DNA from: Chloracidobacterium sp.
GTDB lineage: Bacteria > Acidobacteriota > Blastocatellia > Pyrinomonadales > Pyrinomonadaceae
DNA: 64,000 nucleotides
Reading direction: 5' to 3'
NCBI GenBank assembly: GCA_016706275.1
Contig: JADJJY010000002.1
Location: 172,001 to 236,000, forward strand
Positions 37,711 to 45,438 of the stretch are shown piece after piece. Positions within the stretch are counted from its first letter, which is position 1; every line of letters begins with the position of its first letter. The notes under the pieces are model-generated. The model saw only the letters and a program-made list of their open reading frames with translations. It ran no database searches and had not been told where the DNA came from. The translations under genes were made by a program, and so were the position numbers.

Positions 37711-37738
37711 TTAACTTCTGAAATAAACGCGATATAAT
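37711..37738 (+). promoter_or_regulatory. Probable sigma-70-type promoter for the TonB-family gene
   Basis: TTAACT (37711-37716), 16-bp spacer and TATAAT (37733-37738) give a perfect -10 and a fair -35, followed 50 bases later by the ATG at 37792. A TTGCTT that starts at 37707 would give a 20-bp spacer and is a poorer -35. Confidence 0.45.
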
Positions 37739-37791
37739 CGTTTTATCACTATGTCGCTCACAATGTAGAGCGTGATAATGAGAGGCTGAAG

Positions 37792-39132
37792 ATGGGAAAA
37801 ATTGTTAAATATTGCGGTTCGTGTGACGAGGGCTTTGCCGAGAAATTTGGATTTTGTCCAAATTGCGGCGCGGGTCTGCAGGCATTTGAGATGAATCCGG
37901 TCGAGGCAAAGTCCACAGCCGAGGCTGTCGCTCAGCCGCCGGTTCCCGTGATCCTCGAAGCTCCGGTCGTTGCGGAAGCGGCGGAACCGGTCGTCGAGGC
38001 AGCACCGGTTATCGAAGCGCCGGTTGCGATCGAAGAACCAGTCGAAACCGCAGCGGAGCCTGAGGTCGTAGCTGCCGAGCCAGAGATCGTCCCAGAAGTT
38101 GCAGAGCCGGTTGTCGAAGCCGTCGTTCCCAAAGCGATTCCGGTGGCGGCACCTGTTTATACTCAGCCAACAACGGTCGATGTTGACCGCAAACCAGTTT
38201 CTCTGTCAGACGAACGCGACAAGGCGATTAACGAAGGCGGTTTTTACGTAACAGTTATTGAAGAAAAAAATGCCGGCCAGCGCAGTGCATTGCTACTCGG
38301 CTCGACCGTATTTATTCTCATACTTGCTCTTGGTTCGACAGTTTTCTCGCTTTTCCAAAAAGATATCGGTATCGGTGCGATCGGTGATGAAAACTCGCTT
38401 GCGAGCCTGATCGACGAAGTGCCGATGATCACCGAAGAAGAGAAACAGCAGGAAAAGGATAAAAACGCGGGCGGCGGCGGCGGCGGCGGCCGTGAAGAAG
38501 AGGAAACGACCAAGGGCGACCTAGCTAATCAGACACAAAACCCGCAGCGTCCACCCCAGGCGATACCTCGTATGGAAAATCCGTCGCTTGTTTTGCCGCC
38601 TGCATCTACACAAGGTAACAAAACTTTCGAACAAAAGTACGACCGGTTTGGCGATCCTAACGGCAGATTTACCAATTTCAATAATGGCACGGGCTCAGGC
38701 GGTGGCCAGGGCAGCGGTAGTGGAACGGGCCAGGGTAGCGGTGTCGGAACAGGTGCAGGATCAGGAAGCGGTTCGGGCTATGGAAGCGGACTGGGTAATG
38801 GTAACGGCGGTGGAACCGGCGATGGTGACGGCGGCGGCGGCCCTCCTCCGAGAGCGGTCGGCGTGACGCAGGGTATCAAGATACTCTCAAAGCCGCGTCC
38901 GGGTTACACGGATTCTGCACGTCAGAACAATATTACTGGAACCGTGATACTTAGGGTTACGTTTCTTGCCTCAGGACAGGTTGGCAGTATCTCGCCTGTC
39001 AAGGGACTGGGTAACGGGCTGACAGAACAGGCGATCGCAGCAGCACGCCGTATCAGTTTTGAACCGGCTAAAACCAATGGAGTGCCGCAGTCTGTAACTA
39101 AGCAGATCGAATATACATTCTCGATCTACTAA
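37792..39132 (+). CDS. Zinc-ribbon and TonB C-terminal domain protein (GltJ/AgmX-like layout)
   Basis: 446 residues. N-terminal zinc ribbon with C8, C11, C22 and C25 (YCGSCDEGF, FGFCPNCG). A Pro/Glu/Ala/Val-rich, acidic region runs to about residue 150. One TM segment follows at about 166-188 (SALLLGSTVFILILALGSTV). Then come a charged stretch, a Gly-rich linker of about 50 residues (from about 302), and a TonB C-terminal domain (RPGYTDSARQNNITGTVILR to the end). The zinc ribbon should be cytoplasmic and the TonB end periplasmic. This order resembles GltJ and AgmX of the Myxococcus gliding machinery. Exact role here is unknown. A terminator follows. Confidence 0.85.
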   Translation: MGKIVKYCGSCDEGFAEKFGFCPNCGAGLQAFEMNPVEAKSTAEAVAQPPVPVILEAPVVAEAAEPVVEAAPVIEAPVAIEEPVETAAEPEVVAAEPEIVPEVAEPVVEAVVPKAIPVAAPVYTQPTTVDVDRKPVSLSDERDKAINEGGFYVTVIEEKNAGQRSALLLGSTVFILILALGSTVFSLFQKDIGIGAIGDENSLASLIDEVPMITEEEKQQEKDKNAGGGGGGGREEEETTKGDLANQTQNPQRPPQAIPRMENPSLVLPPASTQGNKTFEQKYDRFGDPNGRFTNFNNGTGSGGGQGSGSGTGQGSGVGTGAGSGSGSGYGSGLGNGNGGGTGDGDGGGGPPPRAVGVTQGIKILSKPRPGYTDSARQNNITGTVILRVTFLASGQVGSISPVKGLGNGLTEQAIAAARRISFEPAKTNGVPQSVTKQIEYTFSIY

Positions 39133-39152
39133 ACATAGGTCAATTCAAAATA

Positions 39153-39184
39153 AAAAGGCGAGCCTTTCGAGGCTCGCTTTTTTT
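39153..39184. terminator. Rho-independent terminator
   Basis: GCGAGCC / GGCTCGC stem (7 bp) with a 6-base loop TTTCGA and seven T on the plus strand. On the minus strand the flanking A run gives a T tract as well, so it may serve both convergent genes. Confidence 0.88.
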
Positions 39185-39187
39185 GTG

Positions 39188-39457
39188 TTAGATAAAGACG
39201 ATCGATTGCGATGTTGGTATCTCAAACCGTTTGCGGCAGCGAATATTGCTACACATCAGCATATCGTCCACGCGAACCATGTAGTCGCGGGATTTCTGAA
39301 ATTGAGACCTATCTTGTTCGTTTCGAGTGTTGACGTTTTTCTTCTTGGTCCGCTTTAGCCAGCGAACGTCGTAATCTGCACGCTCGCGGCAATGCGGGCA
39401 GGAAAAGCTCGCCTTTTTTACCTCTTGCCGCTCATCAAATATATCGCGTTCATTCAT
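39188..39457 (-). CDS. Small putative zinc-binding protein
   Basis: 89 residues, strongly charged. Two Cys pairs are present: CPHC near residue 20 and CSNIRC near residue 71, suggesting a small zinc-binding fold. Not matched to a named family. It is the most downstream gene of the minus-strand cluster that includes the DUF971 protein and YtxJ. Confidence 0.6.
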   Translation of the reverse strand: MNERDIFDERQEVKKASFSCPHCRERADYDVRWLKRTKKKNVNTRNEQDRSQFQKSRDYMVRVDDMLMCSNIRCRKRFEIPTSQSIVFI

Positions 39458-39497
39458 AGAGCTATTATAACCGCAGTTGCGGACAGTGACGCGTTTT

Positions 39498-39785
39498 TTA
39501 TTTAAGTTTGTTTAGATACTCAAAGCTAAAGATACCCGTGTCGTGGTTGTCGGAGAATACAAAATTCAACGCATACCGGCCGACGATGGACATGGCGGTG
39601 AAAGTAAGATCGTCGGTGATCTGCTGTTCGTCGAGGATCTTTTCACCGGTCCATTCGTCGCGGCAGCTTGCACAGGGGCAGACGCGGCGAAGCTCAGCTG
39701 CGGTATATTTTGACTCGGTGTCGTCAGACCATTTTATCGCGAGCAGACTGTCCGATTCTTCGACAATTTGTAGTGGCTGTATCAT
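39498..39785 (-). CDS. DUF971 protein (gamma-butyrobetaine hydroxylase N-terminal-like domain)
   Basis: 95 residues. LLAIKWSDDTESKYTAAELR, then RVCPCASCRDEWTGEKIL with three Cys, and VGRYALNFVFSDNHDTGIFS cover the whole DUF971 domain. Stand-alone members are linked with iron-sulfur protein maturation and may bind metal. The stop region sits 40 bases from the next gene and the start overlaps the ytxJ stop by four bases, so the two are coupled. Confidence 0.85.
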   Translation of the reverse strand: MIQPLQIVEESDSLLAIKWSDDTESKYTAAELRRVCPCASCRDEWTGEKILDEQQITDDLTFTAMSIVGRYALNFVFSDNHDTGIFSFEYLNKLK

Positions 39786-40105
39786 TTGAGGTATTTGGCG
39801 ATCTCGTCGGGATCGATGCCGTAATGGGTGGCGTGATAGATGGGTTTGCCGTCTTTTAGTACAAACGCCTGCGGCGAAGCGTGACGGACGCCAAGCCTTT
39901 CTGCAACGGCATTTGAAACGTCGCGGTCGTATTGGACGACGAGGATATTGATGTCGCCGTCAATGTCATTAAGTTGTTCGAGAATGTGAGCACTAATGCC
40001 GCACGTATCGCTATGTTTGAAAATGAAAACAGGCCGGTCGTTTGAGGCGGCGATAAGCGCATCGAGTTTTTCGATGGTGTCGAGGTTGATATAAGTTGGT
40101 GGCAT
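39782..40105 (-). CDS. ytxJ: Bacillithiol-system redox protein YtxJ-like
   Basis: 107 residues, thioredoxin-like fold. VFIFKHSDTCGISAHILEQ contains a single active-site Cys in a TCxIS context (family TCPIS; Pro is Gly here). LGVRHASPQAFVLKDGKPIY is the cis-Pro segment. YtxJ proteins are proposed monothiol bacilliredoxins that remove bacillithiol from proteins. Its presence suggests this organism makes bacillithiol. Located between a membrane protein and the DUF971 gene on the minus strand. Confidence 0.84.
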   Translation of the reverse strand: MPPTYINLDTIEKLDALIAASNDRPVFIFKHSDTCGISAHILEQLNDIDGDINILVVQYDRDVSNAVAERLGVRHASPQAFVLKDGKPIYHATHYGIDPDEIAKYLK

Positions 40106-40106
40106 T

Positions 40107-40808
40107 TTATTGCAATTGTGGGGCGTTTGGATTGCGGGGAAAGACCTTGCGATACGCGACGACGTTGGTTGCGGTTATGATCGGGATCATTAGGTAGAGG
40201 CCGACGCAGAACGCGAGTTCACCGACGAGGGCCATCAGGAAATTTAGGCCGATGAGACCGCCGATGCCCGGGATGTTTTTCATTACCGCACGGGCACTAA
40301 GTTTGACGGAATCCCAACTCGAAATACCGCGATCGACTATTAGCGGAAAACAAAATATCAGCAGTGAATGGATGCTGATCATTATCACGGCGACAATGAT
40401 GTCGATGATGAATCCCACGATGAACGTGCCAAGTATCGTGCCGCCATCGGCGTTATTTCCCATTATCGCCGCCGTAATTATCGGCAGATAAATTGTGACG
40501 AACAGGATTATTATCCAAATAACCATCGGAACAACGATAAGGATAGTGACCAACAGGCTCGGCCCAAAAAACTTAAACCCGACCCACAGATCGTCAATGT
40601 TCGCCTTGCCGCGTCCGTCGATGACCTTGAGATAGGCGTTAAAAATACCGCAGATCATTGCTCCAATGAGGATGTACATCGAGATGCCGCCGATCATCGC
40701 ACCGACGATCGAGATCGCGAACAAGATCCAATAGTCGGCCTTGATCAGCGCCCAAGCCTCTTTTGCGCATTCGATCGGGTGTATTTGTCCGGTTGTAAAT
40801 TCGTCCAT
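40107..40808 (-). CDS. Polytopic membrane protein of unknown function
   Basis: 233 residues from the ATG at 40808, which shares a base with the glgP stop (TAATG). The open frame extends 34 codons upstream into glgP, but that part is not hydrophobic and lacks support. About six TM segments (ILFAISIVGAMIGGISMYIL, LLVTILIVVPMVIWIIILF and others). SWDSVKLSARAVMKNIPGI resembles loops of the glycerophosphodiester phosphodiesterase membrane domain family, but the match is weak. Function not assigned. Confidence 0.72.
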   Translation of the reverse strand: MDEFTTGQIHPIECAKEAWALIKADYWILFAISIVGAMIGGISMYILIGAMICGIFNAYLKVIDGRGKANIDDLWVGFKFFGPSLLVTILIVVPMVIWIIILFVTIYLPIITAAIMGNNADGGTILGTFIVGFIIDIIVAVIMISIHSLLIFCFPLIVDRGISSWDSVKLSARAVMKNIPGIGGLIGLNFLMALVGELAFCVGLYLMIPIITATNVVAYRKVFPRNPNAPQLQ

Positions 40809-42991
40809 TATTGGCCCTCGTATATCCTGTCGAGATAATCGGTCACCATACGGTCGCTTGAAAACTGCGGCGTAAGCGTCGCGATCGAGTTTTTCATGCG
40901 GCGGACCCACTCGGTCGGCAGGCCGCTGCTGTCGTGTGAATAGTATGCTGGAATGACTTGGTTTTCGAGCGTCGAGTATAACGAATCGGCATCGCTGGCG
41001 TCCATCTGCTCATCCGAACCGTCCGACAGATCGCCGATCTCAAAACCATTCTCGCCGTTGTAACCCTCGATCCACCAACCGTCGAGTATCGAAAAATTTA
41101 GGGCGCCGTTCATCGCGGCTTTCATCCCGCTCGTGCCACTGGCTTCCATCGGGCGACGCGGGACGTTCATCCAGACATCGACACCCTGCACGAGATATCG
41201 TGCGACCTCCTGGTCGTAATCCTCTATAAATACGGCACGACGCTGCCAGTTAGAATCGTGGTTGATGCTCATCAACTCCTGTAAGATCCCCTTCGCTGTG
41301 CGGTCTTGCGGATGGGCCTTGCCGGCAAAGACAAACTGCACGGGTCGGTCGGCATCATCAACCATCTTGAGCAGTCGCGGCAGATCTGAAAATAGCAGGT
41401 CCCAGCGTTTGTAAGCGGCGACGCGGCGGGCAAATCCGATAGTCAGAATGTCGCGGGAAAACAGTCCGCGAGTATTTTCGTGTTCGTGAATCGTTTCCTG
41501 ATCGCCGGTATTTTTTGCGGCCGTCCGTTCGCGGATAAAAGCGATTAGCAGAGCCTTAAGATCTTGATGTGCGTTCCAGATGTCGGTATCAGAAAGGGAA
41601 TTAATAGCCCGTTCCCAATCGTCCGATTGCCGAACGATCTCGTGCCAGTTTTCACCGATCGATCTTGTGAACAGATCTTGAAAAAGTGGAGCGATCCAGG
41701 TTGGGGCGTGAACGCCATTAGTGACTGACGTTATCGGCACGGCTCCCGCATCGGCCAGATCAGGGAACATCTTGAGCCACAACTCACGCGAAACCTCGCC
41801 GTGCTTTTCGCTGACGCCGTTTGCCGATCGGCACATACGGATCGCAAGTGGCGTCATTCCGAAATACTCGGTGTCGTCGGCGAGATTTGAGCGGCCCAGA
41901 GCAAGAAACTCGCCGTTGGTTATCTTGAGCGAGTCGACAAATTCTTTGCTAAAACATTCGCTCAAAACCTCCGGCGGAAATGAATCATTACCGGCTGAGA
42001 CCGGCGTGTGGGTAGTAAAAACGCATTGTAAGCGAACCTGTTCGACCGCACCGGCAAACGACGCGTCGGGGTTTGATTCGAGATATTCTTTCGCAAGTTC
42101 GAGCGTCGAAAATGCGGCGTGGCCTTCGTTCAGATGAAATACTGACGGAGCGATCCCTAGTTTTCTGAGCAATCGGACACCGCCGATACCCAAAACTTTT
42201 TCCTGCACGATACGCGTTTCGACATCTCCGCCGTACAGATGTCCGGTTATCAGGCGATCATCATCACTGTTTGTGGAAACATTTGTATCTAGCAGATAAA
42301 GCGAAATACGTCCGACGCGGGCGAGCCACGCCTGAGCCACAACCTCGCGGTCGCGGATGTGGACTGAAACTAAAACTCGGTTACCATCCGCATCAACGAC
42401 CGGTGCCAGAGCAAGTTCGCTCTCGAACACATCGTTATACGATTCCTGCTGCCAACCATCATGGCTGATCTTTTGCCGAAAATACCCAAAACGATACAGC
42501 AGCCCGACCGCCGTCAGCGGCAGATCGAGATCGCTCGCCGATTTCAGATGATCGCCCGCAAGAATGCCGAGACCGCCCGAATAATTTGGCAGGGAATTGT
42601 GAACGCCGTATTCGGCGCAAAAGTAAGCGAAGCGGTTGTCGGTTGCCGGTTGTCGGTTGTCAGTGGAAAGATATTGATCTTGTTTTTCGGCAAAACGCTG
42701 CAAACGGTTGATGTAGTTCGCGTCGGCTGCTCGTTGGTACAGCCGCAGGCCGCTGATCTTTTTTAGGAAAACGCGCGGGTTTTGCTCGCATTTATCCCAC
42801 AACTCAGGATCGAGATCACGAAACAGGGCCGTGCCATCGGGCTGCCAGGACCAATAGAAATTGCGCGAAATGGCATCGAGTGCCGCGAGCGGCTCTGGGA
42901 GACTGCGGTTAAATTCAAAATCAGTTCTGAATATTGGCTGGGTCTGTTGGGTTACTGCTTCTGTGGCGATATCGGTCGAGGCCTCCGTCAT
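40808..42991 (-). CDS. glgP: Alpha-glucan (glycogen) phosphorylase with an in-frame repeat insert
   Basis: 727 residues, GT35 family of the shorter type with an N-terminal DUF3417 domain (LDAISRNFYWSWQPDGTALF). Releases glucose-1-phosphate from glycogen. Motifs: SGGLGILAGDHLKSASDL, EGHAAFSTLELA and the PLP-lysine segment EASGTSGMKAAMNGALN. Residues 107-120, just before FAYFCAEYG, read YLSTDNRQPATDNR and are encoded by a copy of the dispersed GTTGTCAGTGG repeat also found at 4768-4865. The frame is kept. The membrane protein gene follows by TAATG overlap. Confidence 0.93.
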   Translation of the reverse strand: MTEASTDIATEAVTQQTQPIFRTDFEFNRSLPEPLAALDAISRNFYWSWQPDGTALFRDLDPELWDKCEQNPRVFLKKISGLRLYQRAADANYINRLQRFAEKQDQYLSTDNRQPATDNRFAYFCAEYGVHNSLPNYSGGLGILAGDHLKSASDLDLPLTAVGLLYRFGYFRQKISHDGWQQESYNDVFESELALAPVVDADGNRVLVSVHIRDREVVAQAWLARVGRISLYLLDTNVSTNSDDDRLITGHLYGGDVETRIVQEKVLGIGGVRLLRKLGIAPSVFHLNEGHAAFSTLELAKEYLESNPDASFAGAVEQVRLQCVFTTHTPVSAGNDSFPPEVLSECFSKEFVDSLKITNGEFLALGRSNLADDTEYFGMTPLAIRMCRSANGVSEKHGEVSRELWLKMFPDLADAGAVPITSVTNGVHAPTWIAPLFQDLFTRSIGENWHEIVRQSDDWERAINSLSDTDIWNAHQDLKALLIAFIRERTAAKNTGDQETIHEHENTRGLFSRDILTIGFARRVAAYKRWDLLFSDLPRLLKMVDDADRPVQFVFAGKAHPQDRTAKGILQELMSINHDSNWQRRAVFIEDYDQEVARYLVQGVDVWMNVPRRPMEASGTSGMKAAMNGALNFSILDGWWIEGYNGENGFEIGDLSDGSDEQMDASDADSLYSTLENQVIPAYYSHDSSGLPTEWVRRMKNSIATLTPQFSSDRMVTDYLDRIYEGQ
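42633..42670. repeat. Dispersed GTTGTC repeat inside glgP
   Basis: On the plus strand the region has four near-copies of CGGTTGTC/CGGTTGCC in a row and ends in GTTGTCAGTGGAAAG, 15 bases identical to the repeat at 4793-4807. It encodes an added STDNRQPATDNR-type segment in the phosphorylase. Confidence 0.65.
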
Positions 42992-43070
42992 AATTCGTTT
43001 TTGGGTAAGGAACGAATATAAACGATGCGTTGGCTGTTATCAAACTTTGTTACCGACTCTTTCTTTTTGC

Positions 43071-43142
43071 TTACTCTGCGTTCTTTGCGGCGTTGCGGGA
43101 AACATCTCACGCCGGGGCCGCCAAGGACTCAAAGGAAGAGTG
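43071..43142. repeat. Partly palindromic intergenic repeat-like element
   Basis: The segment has TTCTTTGCGGCGTTGCGGGA on its left side and CCGCCAAGGACTCAAAGG on its right, which are roughly reverse complements (CTTTG-CGGCG / CCGCC-CAAAG). It resembles short dispersed repeats common in acidobacterial and related genomes. It lies between the divergent genes glgP and mtnA. Confidence 0.35.
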
Positions 43143-43205
43143 AAGAATTTCACAATCGCAACCCAATTCGCTATAATCGACAATTTCGTGAAAACAGATA
43201 CAAAA

Positions 43206-44261
43206 ATGAAATACAATATTATCCCCGTAAAATGGTCCGACGAAGGCGTTCTCATGCTCGATCAGCGTTTGCTGCCGACCGAGGAAAAATGGCTGACGCT
43301 GAAAACCTACGACGAGGTCGCCGCCGGCATCAAAGACATGGTCGTCCGCGGAGCACCGGCGATCGGCGTTTCTGCGGCATACGGGATTGCTCTCGGAGCA
43401 AAGAATTTCGTCGGCACGACCGTCGCCGATCTCGAGGATGAGCTTGAATTTATTAGCGATGTTTTGGGTAAAACGCGTCCGACTGCGGTCAACCTTTTTT
43501 GGGCTATAGACCGCATGAATCGCACATTTCAAGCGGCAAAAGCCGATGGTAAATCGGTCAGCGAAATCAAGCAGATCCTCGTTGACGACTCAAAAGCCAT
43601 CCACGAAGAAGACATTGAATCCCAGCGCCTGATAGCACAGTTTGGCGGGGAGCTACTTGGTGACAACGACACTGTTTTGACGCATTGCAACGCGGGAGCA
43701 CTCGCGACCGGCGGCGTTTGGGGAACCGCACTCGGTGTCATTCGCGGCGCGGTCGACCAGGGCAAAAATATCTCGGTCATTGCGGATGAAACGCGTCCCT
43801 ACCTCCAAGGTGCACGTCTTACTGCGTGGGAATTGATGGAAGACGACATTCCCGTCACGCTCATCACCGACAACATGAGCGGCCACATCATGAAAAAAGG
43901 CTCGATCCAGGCAGTAGTCGTCGGCTCAGATCGCATCGCGGCCAACGGCGATGTCGCCAACAAGATCGGCACATACATGGTCGCCGTCCTCGCCAAACGC
44001 CACGGCATCCCGTTCTACGTCGCCGCACCGCTCTCAACCGTCGATCTAAACACGCCAACCGGCGACGAGATCCCGATCGAAGAACGCGATCGCGTCGAAG
44101 TCACCCACGTCAAAGACATACAACTCGCTCCCGAAGGCGTCGGCATCACAAACTACGCGTTCGACGTAACGCCAAACGATCTCGTGACGGCGATTATTAC
44201 GGAGAAAGGTGTTGCACGAGCACCTTATAAGGAGAGTTTGCGGAGACAGTTTGAAGATTAA
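43206..44261 (+). CDS. mtnA: S-methyl-5-thioribose-1-phosphate isomerase
   Basis: 351 residues from the ATG at 43206; the frame is open upstream to 42861 through the repeat, but length and N-terminus (MKYNIIPVKWSDEGVLMLDQ) fit the family from here. Methionine salvage enzyme that converts methylthioribose-1-phosphate to methylthioribulose-1-phosphate. Motifs: VVRGAPAIGVSAAYG, THCNAGALAT with the catalytic Cys, and VVGSDRIAANGDVANKIGT with the catalytic Asp. Other methionine salvage genes are not in the window. Its stop overlaps the convergent lipoprotein gene by four bases. Confidence 0.94.
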   Translation: MKYNIIPVKWSDEGVLMLDQRLLPTEEKWLTLKTYDEVAAGIKDMVVRGAPAIGVSAAYGIALGAKNFVGTTVADLEDELEFISDVLGKTRPTAVNLFWAIDRMNRTFQAAKADGKSVSEIKQILVDDSKAIHEEDIESQRLIAQFGGELLGDNDTVLTHCNAGALATGGVWGTALGVIRGAVDQGKNISVIADETRPYLQGARLTAWELMEDDIPVTLITDNMSGHIMKKGSIQAVVVGSDRIAANGDVANKIGTYMVAVLAKRHGIPFYVAAPLSTVDLNTPTGDEIPIEERDRVEVTHVKDIQLAPEGVGITNYAFDVTPNDLVTAIITEKGVARAPYKESLRRQFED

Positions 44262-45016
44262 CGGATCCGATCGATATCAGAGCTTTTCCAAGCCGTGTTA
44301 CTAAAGTAATAAACTCGACGATTTGGCTTGAGTTCGACCCCGAGCGGTTCATCGACCGAGATGCCGTAGCTCCCGCGACAGAGCGGTTCGTTCCAGTCGT
44401 TGCCGTTGCGTAAATAATTTTTTATCTTTTCGTCGTCGGCTCCCATTTGAAATGCCATTGGGACAGCTTCGTCGACGGGAAAGTCGTTAAACCACGCGTC
44501 GCCCGTACACCATGAAGAGAGCGATGTCATCGTCAGCGGCGTTTCGGGCGGAAGTTGTCTTTTCAATTCTTTCATCATCAAGCGGTAAAAATTGCGTTCC
44601 GACACGACCGCGTCAAAGTCGATCTGCACGCCTTTTACATTCGGCAAGTCGAGCGTATTTTTTACAAGAGACGCGACCTTTGTCGCCATTTCCGGCGTAA
44701 ATATCGGCCTCTCGGCACTACCTTTTTTTGTTTCGATCCGCGTGACCGCAATGATGTAGGTGCCTGGAGCGGTTTCGAGCGGCTGACGTCTCGGTTTTAG
44801 CAGCACGTTATCGGTTTCGAGGGTTATAGTCTGAGCCAGAAACGCAACGCCGTATTGTTTCGTATCAATAAACCGTAGGTCCTCGGGCCGCTCCCATGCC
44901 CATAGGATCTTTGTTGGCATAGTGTTTGAGAGGGTCGGGTTGACCTGATTTTGTGGACGGCAGCCAACAAAAAACAGGATCAGCGGTATAATGATGATAT
45001 AGCGAACGTAGGGCAT
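44258..45016 (-). CDS. DUF3142 putative lipoprotein
   Basis: 252 residues. A hydrophobic N-terminus ends in a lipobox-like FVGC (Cys about residue 19). ILWAWERPEDLRFID, GVAFLAQTITLE, RRQPLE and GVQIDFDAVVSERNFYRLMM match DUF3142, whose fold resembles a TIM-barrel glycoside hydrolase; the QIDFDA stretch would be the strand carrying acidic residues. No activity is established for the family. Tail-to-tail with mtnA. Confidence 0.78.
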   Translation of the reverse strand: MPYVRYIIIIPLILFFVGCRPQNQVNPTLSNTMPTKILWAWERPEDLRFIDTKQYGVAFLAQTITLETDNVLLKPRRQPLETAPGTYIIAVTRIETKKGSAERPIFTPEMATKVASLVKNTLDLPNVKGVQIDFDAVVSERNFYRLMMKELKRQLPPETPLTMTSLSSWCTGDAWFNDFPVDEAVPMAFQMGADDEKIKNYLRNGNDWNEPLCRGSYGISVDEPLGVELKPNRRVYYFSNTAWKSSDIDRIR

Positions 45017-45105
45017 TTTCTTAGGTCGAGTGTATCAAATACAGTTAGGCGACACTCAAGCGGTTTGATATACTTTTTGTTACTGAATAGCCATTCATTT
45101 TTGAA

Positions 45106-45438
45106 ATGAGCGAATATCTTTTCTCGTACGGGACGCTGCAAAAAGCGAAAGTTCAACTCAGGTTGTTTGGAAGGCTGTTGAATGGTACCAAAGATAGTCT
45201 CGCGGGTTACAAGGCGAGCAAGGTTGAAATTACAGACGAGGCGTTTCTTGCAAAAGGTGAGCAAAGTGTTCAACGTACGGCAACACTGTCAGCCGACGGG
45301 AAGATCGAGGGCGTGGTCTTTGAGTTAACCGCTGACGAACTTGCCCTCGCTGATACATACGAACCGGCCGGGTATTCGAGAGTCGAAGTGACGTTGGCGT
45401 CGGGGAAACAGGCTTGGGTATATCTAAAAATAATATGA
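45106..45438 (+). CDS. Gamma-glutamylcyclotransferase-like (AIG2/BtrG fold) protein
   Basis: 110 residues. Starts with the substrate-binding YGTL motif (LFSYGTLQKAKVQ), and a conserved Glu sits in DTYEPAGYSRVEV. Family enzymes release 5-oxoproline from gamma-glutamyl amines or peptides, which would link to the pxp genes 12 kb away, although the members are diverse. It overlaps the start of the ETF-QO gene as ATGA, so the two are coupled. Confidence 0.85.
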   Translation: MSEYLFSYGTLQKAKVQLRLFGRLLNGTKDSLAGYKASKVEITDEAFLAKGEQSVQRTATLSADGKIEGVVFELTADELALADTYEPAGYSRVEVTLASGKQAWVYLKII

